The position numbers and the translations under genes were made by a program. Below, piece after piece: positions 38,851-50,277 of a stretch of DNA of 64,000 nt. Each line of letters opens with the position of its first letter. Position 1 is the first letter of the stretch. Location: the NCBI GenBank assembly GCA_019113295.1, contig DXHR01000025.1, positions 1-64,000 on the forward strand. Direction: 5' to 3'. The notes under the pieces were generated by a model. That model was not told the origin of the DNA and ran no database searches. It saw only the letters and a program-made list of their open reading frames with translations. The stretch comes from Candidatus Salinicoccus stercoripullorum (GTDB taxonomy: Bacteria; Bacillota; Bacilli; Staphylococcales; Salinicoccaceae).

Positions 38851-40257
38851 TCATGTAATATTCAGAATTGTGGCAGCCACCAGGGCAATCGCAGCTATGA
38901 CCAGCCATATCAGTGTTATCTTCCACACGAATTTAACCCATTTGATATATGGGATCCCTGAAACGGCGAGTACTCCCATCAGCGATGCCGATGTCGGGAT
39001 GATTGTGTTTGTAATTGCATCTCCATATTGGTATGCAAGAACTGCAACCTGTCTCGGTATTTCCTGAAGGTCTGCTATCGGTGTCATGATCGGCATCGTG
39101 GTGACTGCCTGGCCGGAGCCGGATGGAATGAAGAAGTTGATGATCACCTGTATGACAAGCATACCGAGCACTGAAATCGATTTTGGCAGATAGTCCAGTA
39201 TGCCGCTCATCGCATTGATGATGGTATCTATGATCAGTCCCGACTCCAGGACCACCAGTATCGCCCGTGCGAAACCGACTATTATCGCACCGTACACCAC
39301 CAGTTTCATCCCTTCTATGAAGGCATCGAAAATGTCGTTGACTTTCATTCCTCCGACGAATCCTGCAATGATGCCTACAAGGAAGAAGTTGGCTGAAAGT
39401 TCGGTAAGGAACCAGCCGTGCTGGAAAATTCCATATACATTGATCACGATCCCCAAAAAGAAAGTAAGCAGGATGAAGATATGACGCTTTTTCAGTTCAC
39501 CGAAATTCATCACATCTTCTGTAAAATTCACCTGTCCCGACTCCGATTCATCAAAGATGATACTGGATTCCGGCTTCTTCTTCACTTTTTTAGCATAGTG
39601 CATGACATACCAGACGCAACTGCCCAGCACTAGCAGATAGATGGCCGTCCTGAATTCCCACCCTGAGAATATGGTGAGTTCTGCAATCTCCTGGGCAATG
39701 CCGACAGTAAACGGATTGAGCATGCCCCCGATGAAACCCGAAGCTGCCCCGAGTGTGACCATCGCGGTGCCGACAATGGCATCATAACCGAGAGCAGTAG
39801 CCAGTACAATTCCGATTGGCACGAATATGATTGTCTCCTCTGACATCCCTGTGGTAAAACCGAGCACCGAAAATGCAAACATGATGACAGGGATCATCAG
39901 CTTCTCATTTCCCTGGACTTTCACCATGATCTTCTGTATCGCCGCTTCGATTGCACCTGTTGCCCGGATAACACCAAAGGCACCACCTACGAGGAATATG
40001 TAGAAGATAATTTCCCCGCCTTCGACCAGACCAGTAGGTATCGATTTGAAAAGATCGAAGAACGAAACCGGGCTCTGCTCTACCGTACTGTAACTGTCCG
40101 GTACCACTTCAGTTCTTTCGTTGACTTCCACCCTTTCAAATTCTCCTGCAGGAATTATATAGCTGAGTACTGCAGAAATGATGACTACAGCCAGCAGTAT
40201 AGCATACGTGTGAGGGAACCTGCTTCCCTGTTTGATATTGGTATTCTCTTCTTTCAA
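38851..40257 (-). CDS. YfcC-family (C4-dicarboxylate/arginine antiporter-like) transporter
   Basis: 468 aa, about 11 TM; PSGSGQAVTTMPIMTPIADL; GMSEETIIFVPIG. Confidence 0.85.
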   Translation of the reverse strand: MKEENTNIKQGSRFPHTYAILLAVVIISAVLSYIIPAGEFERVEVNERTEVVPDSYSTVEQSPVSFFDLFKSIPTGLVEGGEIIFYIFLVGGAFGVIRATGAIEAAIQKIMVKVQGNEKLMIPVIMFAFSVLGFTTGMSEETIIFVPIGIVLATALGYDAIVGTAMVTLGAASGFIGGMLNPFTVGIAQEIAELTIFSGWEFRTAIYLLVLGSCVWYVMHYAKKVKKKPESSIIFDESESGQVNFTEDVMNFGELKKRHIFILLTFFLGIVINVYGIFQHGWFLTELSANFFLVGIIAGFVGGMKVNDIFDAFIEGMKLVVYGAIIVGFARAILVVLESGLIIDTIINAMSGILDYLPKSISVLGMLVIQVIINFFIPSGSGQAVTTMPIMTPIADLQEIPRQVAVLAYQYGDAITNTIIPTSASLMGVLAVSGIPYIKWVKFVWKITLIWLVIAAIALVAATILNIT

Positions 40258-40356
40258 AATAAAATCCCCCTGTTAAATGATAACTCCATTATACATATCG
40301 CAGAGGTAAATGTCTGAATAATTTAATGAATTCATGAAGTATGAGCTATATCATTT

Positions 40357-40394
40357 AAAAGATCCAGTACAGCATTCAGCTGTACTGGATCTTA
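40357..40394 (-). terminator. Terminator downstream of folC
   Basis: Minus: taagatccagtacagctgaatgctgtactggatctttt. Confidence 0.85.
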
Positions 40395-40395
40395 T

Positions 40396-41667
40396 CTACT
40401 TACTGTTAAAATGTTGTTTCACTTCGCTGATGAAGTACAGGCTTCCTGTAACAAGGAGCATATCCCCGTCGAATTCTTCTATGAAGCGATTGTAGTCACT
40501 CACTTTATGTTTGTCAGAATGCCCCACTGTCTCATATATCTCCTTCATTGACAGTGCCTTCGGAAAGTCGAAATGGGTCACATTGAAGTCATCAGCGATG
40601 CCTGAGAGCATATCCACCATGCTGGCAAGCGGTTTACCCTCTATCGCCGAGAACAGTACAGATATTTTCCTGTCACTGTAGTTTTCTCTGATGGTATCAA
40701 TCAATGCTGCCACCGCTTCATTATTATGCGCACCATCCAGGATGATCAGCGGTTTGTCCTGGATTTTTTCAATCCGGCCGGGCCATGTCATCGCTTCAAT
40801 TCCATGGATCAGCTTATTGAAGTCAAGTACGGCTTTATCATTCTCGTGGAGTTCAAGCAGTGCGGCAATTGCAAGTGCCGCATTCTCCTCCTGGTGCCTG
40901 CCTGCCATCTTCAGCTGTATATCCGGGAAGTCGTACTGTCCGTACTGGAACTGGAATTCACCTTCGTCGGGATTCCGTACCAGGATGATGTCCCTGCCGA
41001 GTTCGATTCCTTTGGCATAGTTATCGTCAAGGACTTTGTGTATATAATCCCGTGCAGTATCATCTCTGACACTGAAGACAAGCGGAATACCCGGTTTGAT
41101 GACGCCGCTTTTATCTTTGGTGATGTCAAGAAGTGTATCACCAAGGATATTCGTGTGGTCGAGACCAACGCTTGTCAGTACTGTCATAACCGGTTCGAAT
41201 ACATTCGTAGAATCGTTTTTGGCACCGAGTCCCGCTTCAACAATGACGTAATCGACGGATCTGAGACGTCCGAAATAGACGAACATCATCAGCGTGATGA
41301 TTTCAAACTCGGTCGCTGTACCGAGATCTGTCTCCTTCTCCATATCTTCACTGACCGGCCGGACGATTTCAACGAGACGCACGATATCGTCATCGCTGAT
41401 CGCCCGTCCGTCGACGGAAATTCGTTCGTTGAACATTTCTATATAGGGAGAGGTGAATGTGCCCACACTATAATCATTGTGATTCAGCGCATTTCTCATG
41501 TATGAGACGGTGGAGCCTTTGCCGTTCGTCCCGACGACATGGATTCCGTTGATATTCTTCTCCGGATTACCGAGTCTTCCAAGCATCCATTCCATCCTTC
41601 TGACACCTGGTTTTATCCCGAATTTGATACGTTCATGAATCCAGTCGAGACTATCTTTGTAATTCAT
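40396..41667 (-). CDS. folC: Folylpolyglutamate/dihydrofolate synthase
   Basis: VVGTNGKGSTVSYM; ILDGAHNNEAV. Confidence 0.95.
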   Translation of the reverse strand: MNYKDSLDWIHERIKFGIKPGVRRMEWMLGRLGNPEKNINGIHVVGTNGKGSTVSYMRNALNHNDYSVGTFTSPYIEMFNERISVDGRAISDDDIVRLVEIVRPVSEDMEKETDLGTATEFEIITLMMFVYFGRLRSVDYVIVEAGLGAKNDSTNVFEPVMTVLTSVGLDHTNILGDTLLDITKDKSGVIKPGIPLVFSVRDDTARDYIHKVLDDNYAKGIELGRDIILVRNPDEGEFQFQYGQYDFPDIQLKMAGRHQEENAALAIAALLELHENDKAVLDFNKLIHGIEAMTWPGRIEKIQDKPLIILDGAHNNEAVAALIDTIRENYSDRKISVLFSAIEGKPLASMVDMLSGIADDFNVTHFDFPKALSMKEIYETVGHSDKHKVSDYNRFIEEFDGDMLLVTGSLYFISEVKQHFNSK

Positions 41668-41670
41668 GTT

Positions 41671-44298
41671 CTAACCCTTTCTTTTGAGGCTGTCCAGACG
41701 TCCCTTCACTTCGTTGTACTGGGACTGGTAGCCGAGCTTTTTCTCTTTCTCCTTATCCACGACGGCCCGGGGGGCGTTGCTCACGAACTTTTCATTGCCG
41801 AGTTTGCCGTCTACACGCTTGAGTTCGCCTTCAAGGCGTGCGAGTTCCTGCTCAAGCCGTGCAGCCTCCTCTTTCATGTCGATGAGTCCGGCAAGCGGCA
41901 GTATGACTGTGGCTCCTTTGACAACGTCTGTTTTTGCATCATCATCCACCTGGATACTTTGGGCAATCTCAAGTGTCTGTGGATTACAGAACCTGTCTAT
42001 ATAGCTGCGGTTCGTCTCCACAGCCGCACGCCTTTCCTGATCCTTCACTTCGATCTGGATATCGATCGGCCTGGACAGCGGGGAGTTCACCGCACTTCTT
42101 GTCTGCCTCACCGATTTGATGATGTCGACAAGCAGCGCCATGCCTTCTTTGGATTCCGGATATTTATGGTCCTGATCCACCGCCGGCCATTCGCTTATGA
42201 CAATGGAACGGCCGCTGTCGATCGTCTGATAGATCTCTTCGGTAACGAAAGGCATGAACGGATGGAGCATCTTCAGAATACTGTCGAGTGTGTGAAGCAG
42301 CACCGACCGTGTCATCGCCTTCTCTTCATCCGTACCTTCGGCCATAGGCACTTTCGCCATCTCGATGTACCAGTCACAGAATTCATCCCAGATGAAGTTA
42401 TACAGCAGACGTCCCACTTCGCCGAATTCATATTTCTCTGACAGTCTCGTCACATCTTCGATGGTTTCATTGAGGCGGGTGAGGATCCATTCGTCGGCAA
42501 GTGTCTTTTCGCCTTCGAGATCGATATCCTCCATGCCGAAGTCTTCACCGATATTCATCAGACTGAATCTTGATGCATTCCATATCTTGTTGATGAAATT
42601 CCATACCGATTCCACTTTGGCATCGGAGTATTTCAGATCATGCCCCGGTGTTGATCCTGTAGCCAGGAAATACCTCATTGCATCTGCACCGAATTTGTCG
42701 ATGACATCCATCGGATCGACCCCGTTGCCAAGTGATTTTGACATTTTGCGATTTTGCTCATCACGTACGAGACCGTGAAGCAGTACATCATCGAACGGAT
42801 TTTCTCCGGTTTGCTCAAGTGAGGAGAAGATCATTCTCGCCACCCAGAAGAAGATGATGTCATAGCCTGTCACAAGTACATTGGTCGGGAAGAACTTCTT
42901 GAGATCCTCCGTTTCCTCCGGCCACCCCATCGTTGAAAACGGCCACAGGGCACTTGAGAACCACGTATCCAGTACATCCTCATCCTGCTCCCAGTTCTCT
43001 TCATCCGCCGGCGGCTCCATTCCCACATGGATCTCCCCCGACTCCTTATGGTACCAGGCAGGAATCTGATGGCCCCACCACAGCTGTCTCGAGATGCACC
43101 AGTCGCGGATTTCTTCCATCCACCTGCGGAACGTGGCATCAAAACGCTCGGGTACGAAGTCGATCGCATCTCCGGAATCCTGGTTGTCGAGACTCTTTTT
43201 GGCCAGACTGTCCATGCTTACGAACCACTGTGTGGACAGGTACGGTTCAACGACTGCGTCACTTCTCTCGGAGTGTCCGACGGAATGGACATGCGGCTCT
43301 ATTTCAATCATCAATTCCTCGTCCTCAAGGTCTTTGACCAGCGCCTTCCTGCATTCGAAACGATCCATCCCGTCATACTTTCCAGCAAGTTCATTCATGG
43401 TTCCGTCCGGATGCATTACATTGATGCGTTCGAGATTATGGCGTTCACCGATGACGAAATCGTTTGGATCATGTGCCGGTGTCACTTTCATCACGCCCGT
43501 ACCGAATTCCATATCCACATAGGCATCTGCAATTATCGGAAGCTTCCTGCCGACAATCGGCAGTATTGCATTTTTACCGATAATATCCTTATAACGCGCG
43601 TCTTCAGGATGTACGACTATGGCTGTATCACCAAGCATCGTCTCCGGACGGGTCGTGGCGATCTCCACATGGCCGCCGTCTTCAAGCGGGTATTTCACAT
43701 GGTAGAAGTTGCCCTCGACCTCTTTATGGATTACTTCGATGTCACTGAGGGCCGTCTCTGTTGCCGGATCCCAGTTGATGATATACTCTCCGCGGTAGAT
43801 CAGCCCTTTGTTGTACATGTCGACAAAGACTTTGCGGACCGCATTCGACAGCCCTTCGTCCATGGTGAAGCGCTCTTTGTCATAATCCAGTCCCAGGCCA
43901 AGCTTCTCCCACTGGCTCCTTATGAAACTTGCGTATTCCTCTTTCCAGTTCCATGCATGCTCCAGAAACTTTTCGCGTCCGATTTCATGACGGCTGATGC
44001 CCTGTTCACGGAGCCGGGCATCCACTTTTGCCTGTGTCGCGATTCCCGCATGGTCCATGCCGGGAAGATAGAGCACCTCATAGCCCTGCATCCGCTTCAT
44101 GCGTGTGATGATGTCCTGGAGCGTCGTGTCCCAGGCATGACCAAGGTGCAGTCTGCCGGTTACATTCGGAGGCGGTATAACGATGGAATACGGTTCTTTG
44201 TCCGACTTCGCGTCAGACTTGAAATAGCCTGATTCCACCCATGTTTTATACTTCCCTTCCTCAACCTTTGCCGGATTGTATTTTGTAGGCATATCCAT
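41671..44298 (-). CDS. valS: Valyl-tRNA synthetase
   Basis: [27 protein letters not shown]-terminal coiled coil. Confidence 0.97.
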   Translation of the reverse strand: MDMPTKYNPAKVEEGKYKTWVESGYFKSDAKSDKEPYSIVIPPPNVTGRLHLGHAWDTTLQDIITRMKRMQGYEVLYLPGMDHAGIATQAKVDARLREQGISRHEIGREKFLEHAWNWKEEYASFIRSQWEKLGLGLDYDKERFTMDEGLSNAVRKVFVDMYNKGLIYRGEYIINWDPATETALSDIEVIHKEVEGNFYHVKYPLEDGGHVEIATTRPETMLGDTAIVVHPEDARYKDIIGKNAILPIVGRKLPIIADAYVDMEFGTGVMKVTPAHDPNDFVIGERHNLERINVMHPDGTMNELAGKYDGMDRFECRKALVKDLEDEELMIEIEPHVHSVGHSERSDAVVEPYLSTQWFVSMDSLAKKSLDNQDSGDAIDFVPERFDATFRRWMEEIRDWCISRQLWWGHQIPAWYHKESGEIHVGMEPPADEENWEQDEDVLDTWFSSALWPFSTMGWPEETEDLKKFFPTNVLVTGYDIIFFWVARMIFSSLEQTGENPFDDVLLHGLVRDEQNRKMSKSLGNGVDPMDVIDKFGADAMRYFLATGSTPGHDLKYSDAKVESVWNFINKIWNASRFSLMNIGEDFGMEDIDLEGEKTLADEWILTRLNETIEDVTRLSEKYEFGEVGRLLYNFIWDEFCDWYIEMAKVPMAEGTDEEKAMTRSVLLHTLDSILKMLHPFMPFVTEEIYQTIDSGRSIVISEWPAVDQDHKYPESKEGMALLVDIIKSVRQTRSAVNSPLSRPIDIQIEVKDQERRAAVETNRSYIDRFCNPQTLEIAQSIQVDDDAKTDVVKGATVILPLAGLIDMKEEAARLEQELARLEGELKRVDGKLGNEKFVSNAPRAVVDKEKEKKLGYQSQYNEVKGRLDSLKRKG

Positions 44299-44323
44299 AA
44301 TGATCTCTCCCTATTTTTTGCAT

Positions 44324-44560
44324 AATAAAAACTCCCATCCAGAAATAGGACGGAAGTTCCGCGGTACCACCTAAATTCAGCACCAGTGATGCTGCTCTTG
44401 GGATGATTAACGCTCATCAGACGTCCCGACCTACTGCATTTTCAGACGGAATCAGCATGCAGACTACATCCGCGGTGTGCTTCGGTATGCTTGCAGCCTG
44501 TGCATACTCTCTTCAACCCGCACTGCCGGGACCTTCTGCCATGATGTTTATAGATTTAAG
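44324..44560 (-). ncRNA. T-box leader of valS
   Basis: AGGTGGTACCGCGG T-box (44359-44372) followed by terminator AACTTCCGTCC…GGATGGGAGTTTTTA. Confidence 0.93.
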
Positions 44561-44563
44561 TTT

Positions 44564-44592
44564 ATAGTATTCCAACCAGCCGGAACTGTCAA
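44564..44592 (-). promoter_or_regulatory. Promoter of the valS T-box: TTGACA-17 bp-TACTAT
   Basis: -35 overlaps the stop codon of the upstream AbrB-family gene. Confidence 0.75.
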
Positions 44593-45662
44593 GTTTCTTC
44601 CCCGTCCTCCCTGCGGCGCCGGCGGTTCCTGGACAGGATGATATTGATCACCGGTGCAACAATCAGCAGGATGAAGAAGATCCTGAATATATGATAGCTT
44701 GAAATCATTGCGATGTTCGCACCCATTTCCACTGCGACTATGATGATCTGGCCGATGCCGCCGGGCGCTGCACTCAGGAACAGATCATTGAAGTTGTGTT
44801 CCGTAAACAGTATGAAGATGATGACGATTACAAATGTACCCAGTATAAGGAGTATATTCTGGGCAAGCATTGACACGACCATGCGCCTGTTCAGTCTGCT
44901 GACCAGTGAGGAAATCTGGATGCCGATACGGATTCCGAACAGGACCTGTGCAAGGTACATGAATTCAACATTGAGGGCAAATGTATGATCTGTGGAGATA
45001 TTCCACACCAGTACTCCGACCATCGGGGCAATCATCACAGGGACCGGAAACCTCAAAAGTTTGAGGACGAATGTAAGCATCACTGCCCCGGCGGCAAGCA
45101 GGAACATTTCCGGTACAAGCACAGAAGTGATATCCGGTTCCGCGTCATCCGGTATGCCGGGAGCACCGGATGAAAAAACACTGGCTATGAAAGGAACCAG
45201 GATGACGACAAGTACAATACGGGACATCTGTGTAAGAGTGACAAGAAGCAGGTCGGCACGTTTTTCCTCCTCTGCCATCAGGATCATCTGTGAAAGTGCT
45301 CCGGGTGTTGTTGCAAGGACCGCAGTTTCATATGTACAGCCTGTCATTTTCATGAAAAACTTTGCCAATATCAAACTGAGGAGGATGACCATCAGGGTGA
45401 GCAGCACGATATTGAGCACGTCCTCCTGCATATCGATTATGGTCTCCTTGGTGAATGTGGAGCCGATTTCGATACCGATGATGAAGATGCCGATGTCGCC
45501 CATCCACTTCTTAAAACCTGTATCACGTCTGGTCAGCCGCTGGAAGATCACTGTTGCAACCATCGCCCCGAACAGCCATGGCAGGATCATGCCGGCTGTC
45601 TGCAGCATCCATGAAAGGATTATCGCAGCAGTAAACAGCGTCAGCAGCCTCAAATATTTCAT
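44589..45662 (-). CDS. AbrB-family (AbrB duplication) membrane protein
   Basis: 357 aa, LPWLFGAMVATV; TTPGALSQMILMAEE; SAAPGGIGQIIIVAVEMGANIAMIS. Confidence 0.85.
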   Translation of the reverse strand: MKYLRLLTLFTAAIILSWMLQTAGMILPWLFGAMVATVIFQRLTRRDTGFKKWMGDIGIFIIGIEIGSTFTKETIIDMQEDVLNIVLLTLMVILLSLILAKFFMKMTGCTYETAVLATTPGALSQMILMAEEEKRADLLLVTLTQMSRIVLVVILVPFIASVFSSGAPGIPDDAEPDITSVLVPEMFLLAAGAVMLTFVLKLLRFPVPVMIAPMVGVLVWNISTDHTFALNVEFMYLAQVLFGIRIGIQISSLVSRLNRRMVVSMLAQNILLILGTFVIVIIFILFTEHNFNDLFLSAAPGGIGQIIIVAVEMGANIAMISSYHIFRIFFILLIVAPVINIILSRNRRRRREDGEET

Positions 45663-45712
45663 TATGTAAAACCTCCCCTTTGTGCCGTCTGTATGCTTTT
45701 GCCACAAACAAT

Positions 45713-45745
45713 AAAAACTTCCACACCGAATGCGGAAGTTTTCGT
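45713..45745 (-). terminator. Terminator downstream of the cytochrome c gene
   Basis: Minus: aaaacttccgcattcggtgtggaagttttt. Confidence 0.8.
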
Positions 45746-45750
45746 ATCAG

Positions 45751-46308
45751 TTATTGGTCTGCCATGAACTCATAAAGTGCAGTCAGGTCTTCATCAGCGA
45801 TCTGATCCTGGCTGAATGACGGCATTGATCCACGGCCGTTTCTCACAACTTCAGTGAATTCTCCTTCATCGAGGCTTGTGCCTGCAAGCGCAGGCCCCAT
45901 ACTGCCGGAGAAGTCTTCACCATGACATGACGCACAGTTGTCGCGGGCAAATCCTTCAGCATCGAAATCGCCTGTGGAGGCCTCTTCACCGCCGCCTTCT
46001 CCGCCGCTTTCCTCTTCACCGCCACTTTCCTCTTCGCCGCCACCGGAGGATTCTTCGGAAGATTCCTCTTCTTCTCCGCCGCCGGTAAGCGCAACACCGC
46101 CGTTACCTGTGGCAAGGTGTATTATAAGAGGGATAAGTAACAAAAGGATGATGATTGGAGTGATCCAAACAAGCGGATTTTTCTTGTCATCCTCTTTGTG
46201 TTCAATCATTTCTCTGTTTTGGCCATCGACGAACGTTTTGTCTTCGTCTCTCTGCCCTTTCATGAACTTGTCTTTATCGGACACATGCTTGTCCTTATCA
46301 TTTGCCAT
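45751..46308 (-). CDS. Membrane-anchored mono-haem c-type cytochrome with acidic Gly/Glu/Ser linker
   Basis: CASCH haem motif, GRGSMPSF distal Met region, single TM (LVWITPIIILLLLIPLIIHLA). Confidence 0.9.
   Translation of the reverse strand: MANDKDKHVSDKDKFMKGQRDEDKTFVDGQNREMIEHKEDDKKNPLVWITPIIILLLLIPLIIHLATGNGGVALTGGGEEEESSEESSGGGEEESGGEEESGGEGGGEEASTGDFDAEGFARDNCASCHGEDFSGSMGPALAGTSLDEGEFTEVVRNGRGSMPSFSQDQIADEDLTALYEFMADQ
46007..46042. repeat. Tandem 18-bp repeat (ctttcctcttc[a/g]ccgcca x2) in the cytochrome linker
   Basis: 17/18 identity, in frame. Confidence 0.8.
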
Positions 46309-46333
46309 GTACACAACCTCCATTTATGTGTTT

Positions 46334-46383
46334 AACTCAATTATACACTTTATTTATTTTCCGTAAACGGTATAAATTGAGTT
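46334..46383 (-). promoter_or_regulatory. Cytochrome c promoter (TTTACG-16 bp-TATAAT) nested in an inverted repeat (AACTCAATTTATAC / GTATAATTGAGTT)
   Basis: Arms at 46334-46346 and 46370-46383. Confidence 0.55.
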
Positions 46384-47668
46384 ATTCCGCTTTAATTTTG
46401 TCCAGGGCATTACTGAATGCCGCCAGTGTTTTACTGATGTCCTCTTCGGTATGTTTTGTCGAAAGGAACATGCCTTCAAACTGGGAAGGCGGCAGATACA
46501 CGCCCTCTTCAAGCAGGTTGCGGTACATTTGGGAAAACAGGTCGAGATCGCTCGTATTTGCCGAATCGAAGTCTGTTACCGGCCCTTCAGTGAGGAAGAA
46601 GCCGATCATCGAACCGGCACGGTTGACAGTAATCGGATACCCTTTTTCACTGAATATCTCCTTCAGACCGTTCTCGAGCATGTCTCCGAGTCTTTTGAAA
46701 TATTCATAGCTCTCCGGTGTGAGCTGCTTCAGCGTTTCAAGACCTGCGGTCATGGCAAGCGGGTTCCCTGAAAGCGTCCCCGCCTGGTATATATCACCGG
46801 TCGGTGCAATGCGCTCCATGATGTCACGTCGTCCGCCGTAAGCACCGACAGGCAGTCCGCCGCCGATGACTTTTCCGAGGCATGTGAGGTCAGGGGTAAT
46901 TCCGTAATGGCCCTGGGCGCAGTTATACCCTACCCTGAAGCCTGTCATGACTTCATCGAAGATCAGGAGAGTGCCGTTGTCCTCTGTAATCTTGCGGACA
47001 AAATCAAGATAGCCTTCCACAGGAGGAACGACTCCCATGTTGCCGGCAACCGGCTCCATGATCACCGCTGCTATGTCTTCGCCGAACTGGTTGAAAGCTT
47101 CTTTCAGGCTCTCTTCATCATTGTATGGAACCGTGATTGTGTTGGCGGCCGTACCTTCAGGCACACCCGGAGAATCCGGGAGGCCGAGCGTCGCCACTCC
47201 ACTGCCTGCTTTTATGAGAAGAGAGTCGCTGTGGCCGTGATAGCACCCTTCGAATTTGAGGATCTTGCTGCGTCCTGTGAACCCTCTTGCAAGCCTCAGT
47301 GCTGCAAGTGTTGCTTCTGTGCCTGATGACACCATGCGTATCATCTCCACAGATGGCACACGGTCGATGACCAGTTCAGCCAGTTCGTTTTCGAGGGATG
47401 TTGGTGCACCGAAGCTGGTGCCTTTTCTGGCGGCTTCAGAAACCGCGTCCACCACCTTATCGTCACTATGCCCGAGGATGAGCGGCCCGAAACTGAGCAC
47501 ATAGTCGATATACTCATTGCCGTCGACATCATATGTCCGGGCGTCTTTGGCATGATCGATGAATACAGGATCCATCCCTACTGAATTGAATGCTCTGACA
47601 GGACTGTTCACACCGCCCGGCATGAGTTCAGTTGCTTTTTTATAGAGTCTCTTCGAATTTTCGTACAT
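46382..47668 (-). CDS. hemL: Glutamate-1-semialdehyde 2,1-aminomutase
   Basis: [26 protein letters not shown]. Confidence 0.96.
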   Translation of the reverse strand: MYENSKRLYKKATELMPGGVNSPVRAFNSVGMDPVFIDHAKDARTYDVDGNEYIDYVLSFGPLILGHSDDKVVDAVSEAARKGTSFGAPTSLENELAELVIDRVPSVEMIRMVSSGTEATLAALRLARGFTGRSKILKFEGCYHGHSDSLLIKAGSGVATLGLPDSPGVPEGTAANTITVPYNDEESLKEAFNQFGEDIAAVIMEPVAGNMGVVPPVEGYLDFVRKITEDNGTLLIFDEVMTGFRVGYNCAQGHYGITPDLTCLGKVIGGGLPVGAYGGRRDIMERIAPTGDIYQAGTLSGNPLAMTAGLETLKQLTPESYEYFKRLGDMLENGLKEIFSEKGYPITVNRAGSMIGFFLTEGPVTDFDSANTSDLDLFSQMYRNLLEEGVYLPPSQFEGMFLSTKHTEEDISKTLAAFSNALDKIKAE

Positions 47669-47669
47669 T

Positions 47670-48653
47670 CTATTCCATCCCTTCATCAATCATTCTGCAA
47701 AGATCTTTTGCGAAATAGGTGATAATCATATCCGCCCCGGCACGTTTCATGGATACCATCTGCTCCATGATCACTTCTTCATCAAGCAGTCCCGTATCAA
47801 TGGCATTGCGTGTCATTGAGTATTCTCCACTTACATTATACGCCACTACAGGTACATTTGAGTTGTTCCTGACATCACGGATGATATCGAGATACGACAA
47901 TGCAGGTTTTACAATCATCATATCGCAGCCTTCTTCAAGGTCGCTTTCAAGCTCACGTTGTGCTTCAAAACGATTTGCCGGATCCATCTGATACGTCCTC
48001 CTGTCACCGAACGACGGTGTGGAGTCGGCGGCATCCCTGAAGGGGCCGTAGAACTTGGAGGCATATTTGATGCCGTAGCTCATGATCGGAATGTGGGTGA
48101 AGCCGTTGTCATCCAGACCTTTTCTGATTTCACTGACAAATCCGTCCATCATGTTGCTCGGAGCAATGATATCCGCTCCGGCCTTTGCCTGCGATACTGC
48201 TGTCCGGACGAGCAGCGGCAGAGTGCTGTCATTATCCACATCTTCAGTTTCACTGTCGATCAGACCGCAGTGTCCATGATCTGTGTATTCGCAGAGGCAT
48301 GTATCCAGTATTACAAGAATTTCAGGGTGGAGCCGTTTGCTTATCCTGCATGCTTCCTGCACGACACCGTGATCATGATATGCACCTGTGCCTTCAGGGT
48401 CCTTTTCATTCGGGATGCCAAAAAAGATGACGGATTTTATCCCCAGACGGCTGACTTCCTCCAGCTCTTTTTCAAGCAGGTTCAGTGATACCTGGAATAC
48501 GCCTTTCATAGACGGCACTTCTTTTTTGACACCATCCGCTTCCACTACGAATATCGGATAGATTAAATCTTCTTTTGTCACTCTGGTCTCTCTGACCATA
48601 TCTCGCATAAACGCCGTCCTTCTCATACGGCGATGTCTGTCAAAATTCATCAT
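47670..48653 (-). CDS. hemB: Delta-aminolevulinic acid dehydratase
   Basis: [27 protein letters not shown]. Confidence 0.96.
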   Translation of the reverse strand: MMNFDRHRRMRRTAFMRDMVRETRVTKEDLIYPIFVVEADGVKKEVPSMKGVFQVSLNLLEKELEEVSRLGIKSVIFFGIPNEKDPEGTGAYHDHGVVQEACRISKRLHPEILVILDTCLCEYTDHGHCGLIDSETEDVDNDSTLPLLVRTAVSQAKAGADIIAPSNMMDGFVSEIRKGLDDNGFTHIPIMSYGIKYASKFYGPFRDAADSTPSFGDRRTYQMDPANRFEAQRELESDLEEGCDMMIVKPALSYLDIIRDVRNNSNVPVVAYNVSGEYSMTRNAIDTGLLDEEVIMEQMVSMKRAGADMIITYFAKDLCRMIDEGME

Positions 48654-49353
48654 TACACCTCTGATTAACTCTTATTTCAAGCATGTCGAACATATCCTGC
48701 AGTGTCTCTTTTTCCGGCTGGATACTGTCGATTCCGTGCTTTTTTAATGCATCATGCGTCACATGGCCGATTGCCGCCACAGTCACATTTTCAAGCCTGT
48801 CCCGGTTTATCCTCCCCGTGAATGATCCGACACCCGACGGGCTTGAGAAAGTGATCGCATAAACTCCTTCACCCAGCAGGTTTTCAATCCTTGCAAGTGA
48901 CTCTTCATCCGGGATGGGACGATAGAGCCGGATACGTGTAACCTCCGCACCGGCACCCCTCAGATATTCATACATGAGCGGCCGGGCATTGGCACTCACC
49001 GGATAAAGTATCTTGTCTCCTTTTTTTACAGCAAATTCCTCCATGAATTTCTCCTGCGTATAGCCGCTCGGCTCGAAATCGACATGCATGCCATGCTCCA
49101 CCATGGCCTCACTCGTCTTTTTGCCGATGCTGGCCAGTCTGTTGAAACTGACACTGCCAAGGAACGGGGCAAAATGTTCCACCGAATTCGGACTGGTCAG
49201 AATCAGCCAGTCGTATTCCTCCCCAAGCACGTCTTCATCGAAGGACAGCAGCTCAGTCCTGATCACCGGTGCATGCTCGATGGTAAAAATATCTGATTCT
49301 GCACTCCCCATTCTACTTTGGGTAACAATTACCAGCGGTTTAGAGCGATTCAT
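48640..49353 (-). CDS. hemD: Uroporphyrinogen-III synthase
   Basis: Operon position; [21 protein letters not shown]. Confidence 0.88.
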   Translation of the reverse strand: MNRSKPLVIVTQSRMGSAESDIFTIEHAPVIRTELLSFDEDVLGEEYDWLILTSPNSVEHFAPFLGSVSFNRLASIGKKTSEAMVEHGMHVDFEPSGYTQEKFMEEFAVKKGDKILYPVSANARPLMYEYLRGAGAEVTRIRLYRPIPDEESLARIENLLGEGVYAITFSSPSGVGSFTGRINRDRLENVTVAAIGHVTHDALKKHGIDSIQPEKETLQDMFDMLEIRVNQRCNDEF

Positions 49354-50263
49354 TGATTCTGTCAATGATATCCTTGGCCCCGATGCGTTCCATCTCATCC
49401 GCTACAAGGTTGCCAAGCGTTTCCGGATTTTCATGGGATTTTCTGACGAGGTACTGCTCACTGCCATCTTCAGGCATGATGAGGCCGGTCAGATACAGCT
49501 CGCCATCTTCATATTTTGCATGTCCGCCAATCGGCACCTGGCAGCTGCCGTCCATACGTTTCAGAAATGCCCTCTCGGCATTTGTACATGCCGCATCTTC
49601 CTCGGAATGGACCTTCTGCAGCATTTCAATGAGTTCCCTGTCATCGGAGCGGCACTCTATACCGAGTGCACCCTGGGCGATTGCAGGAATGAAAGTTTCA
49701 GGATCCAGATATTCAGTCACGATATCATCAGACCATCCCATGCGTTTCAACCCCGCGGCAGCAAGAATGATTGCATCATATTCACCGGATTCCATCTTTT
49801 TGATGCGGGTGTCGATGTTTCCACGCACCCATTTGACTTCGATATCATCCCTCATCGCCAGCAGCTGTGCGCCGCGGCGGAGACTGCTCGTCCCCACCAC
49901 ACTGCCTGCGGGAAGATCTTTGAATGTCACCTTGTTATTGGAAAGGAAGGCATCTCGCATATCTTCACGCTGCGGCACACACGCGATTGTAAACCCTTCT
50001 GATAGGGCACTCGGCACATCTTTCAGACTGTGGATTGCCATATCGATTTCCTTGTTTTCAAGCGCCTGTTCGATTTCTTTGACAAAAAGACCTTTGCCGC
50101 CGACTTTGGACAGCTGCACATCCACGATACGGTCACCTTTAGTGACGATTTCCTTTATTTCGATATCCATATCAGGATAGTGTTCCTTCAGACTGTCTAT
50201 GAACTGTTTTGACTGTGTCAGTGCCAGTCCGCTCCGCCTTGAGCCTACGATAAATTTTCGCAT
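49340..50263 (-). CDS. hemC: Hydroxymethylbilane synthase
   Basis: [39 protein letters not shown]. Confidence 0.97.
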   Translation of the reverse strand: MRKFIVGSRRSGLALTQSKQFIDSLKEHYPDMDIEIKEIVTKGDRIVDVQLSKVGGKGLFVKEIEQALENKEIDMAIHSLKDVPSALSEGFTIACVPQREDMRDAFLSNNKVTFKDLPAGSVVGTSSLRRGAQLLAMRDDIEVKWVRGNIDTRIKKMESGEYDAIILAAAGLKRMGWSDDIVTEYLDPETFIPAIAQGALGIECRSDDRELIEMLQKVHSEEDAACTNAERAFLKRMDGSCQVPIGGHAKYEDGELYLTGLIMPEDGSEQYLVRKSHENPETLGNLVADEMERIGAKDIIDRINESL

Positions 50264-50277
50264 TCGGTATTTCTCCT

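Noticed and set aside
43027-44232. 401-aa plus-strand ORF opposite valS
   Set aside because: Antisense shadow of valS with low-plausibility composition.
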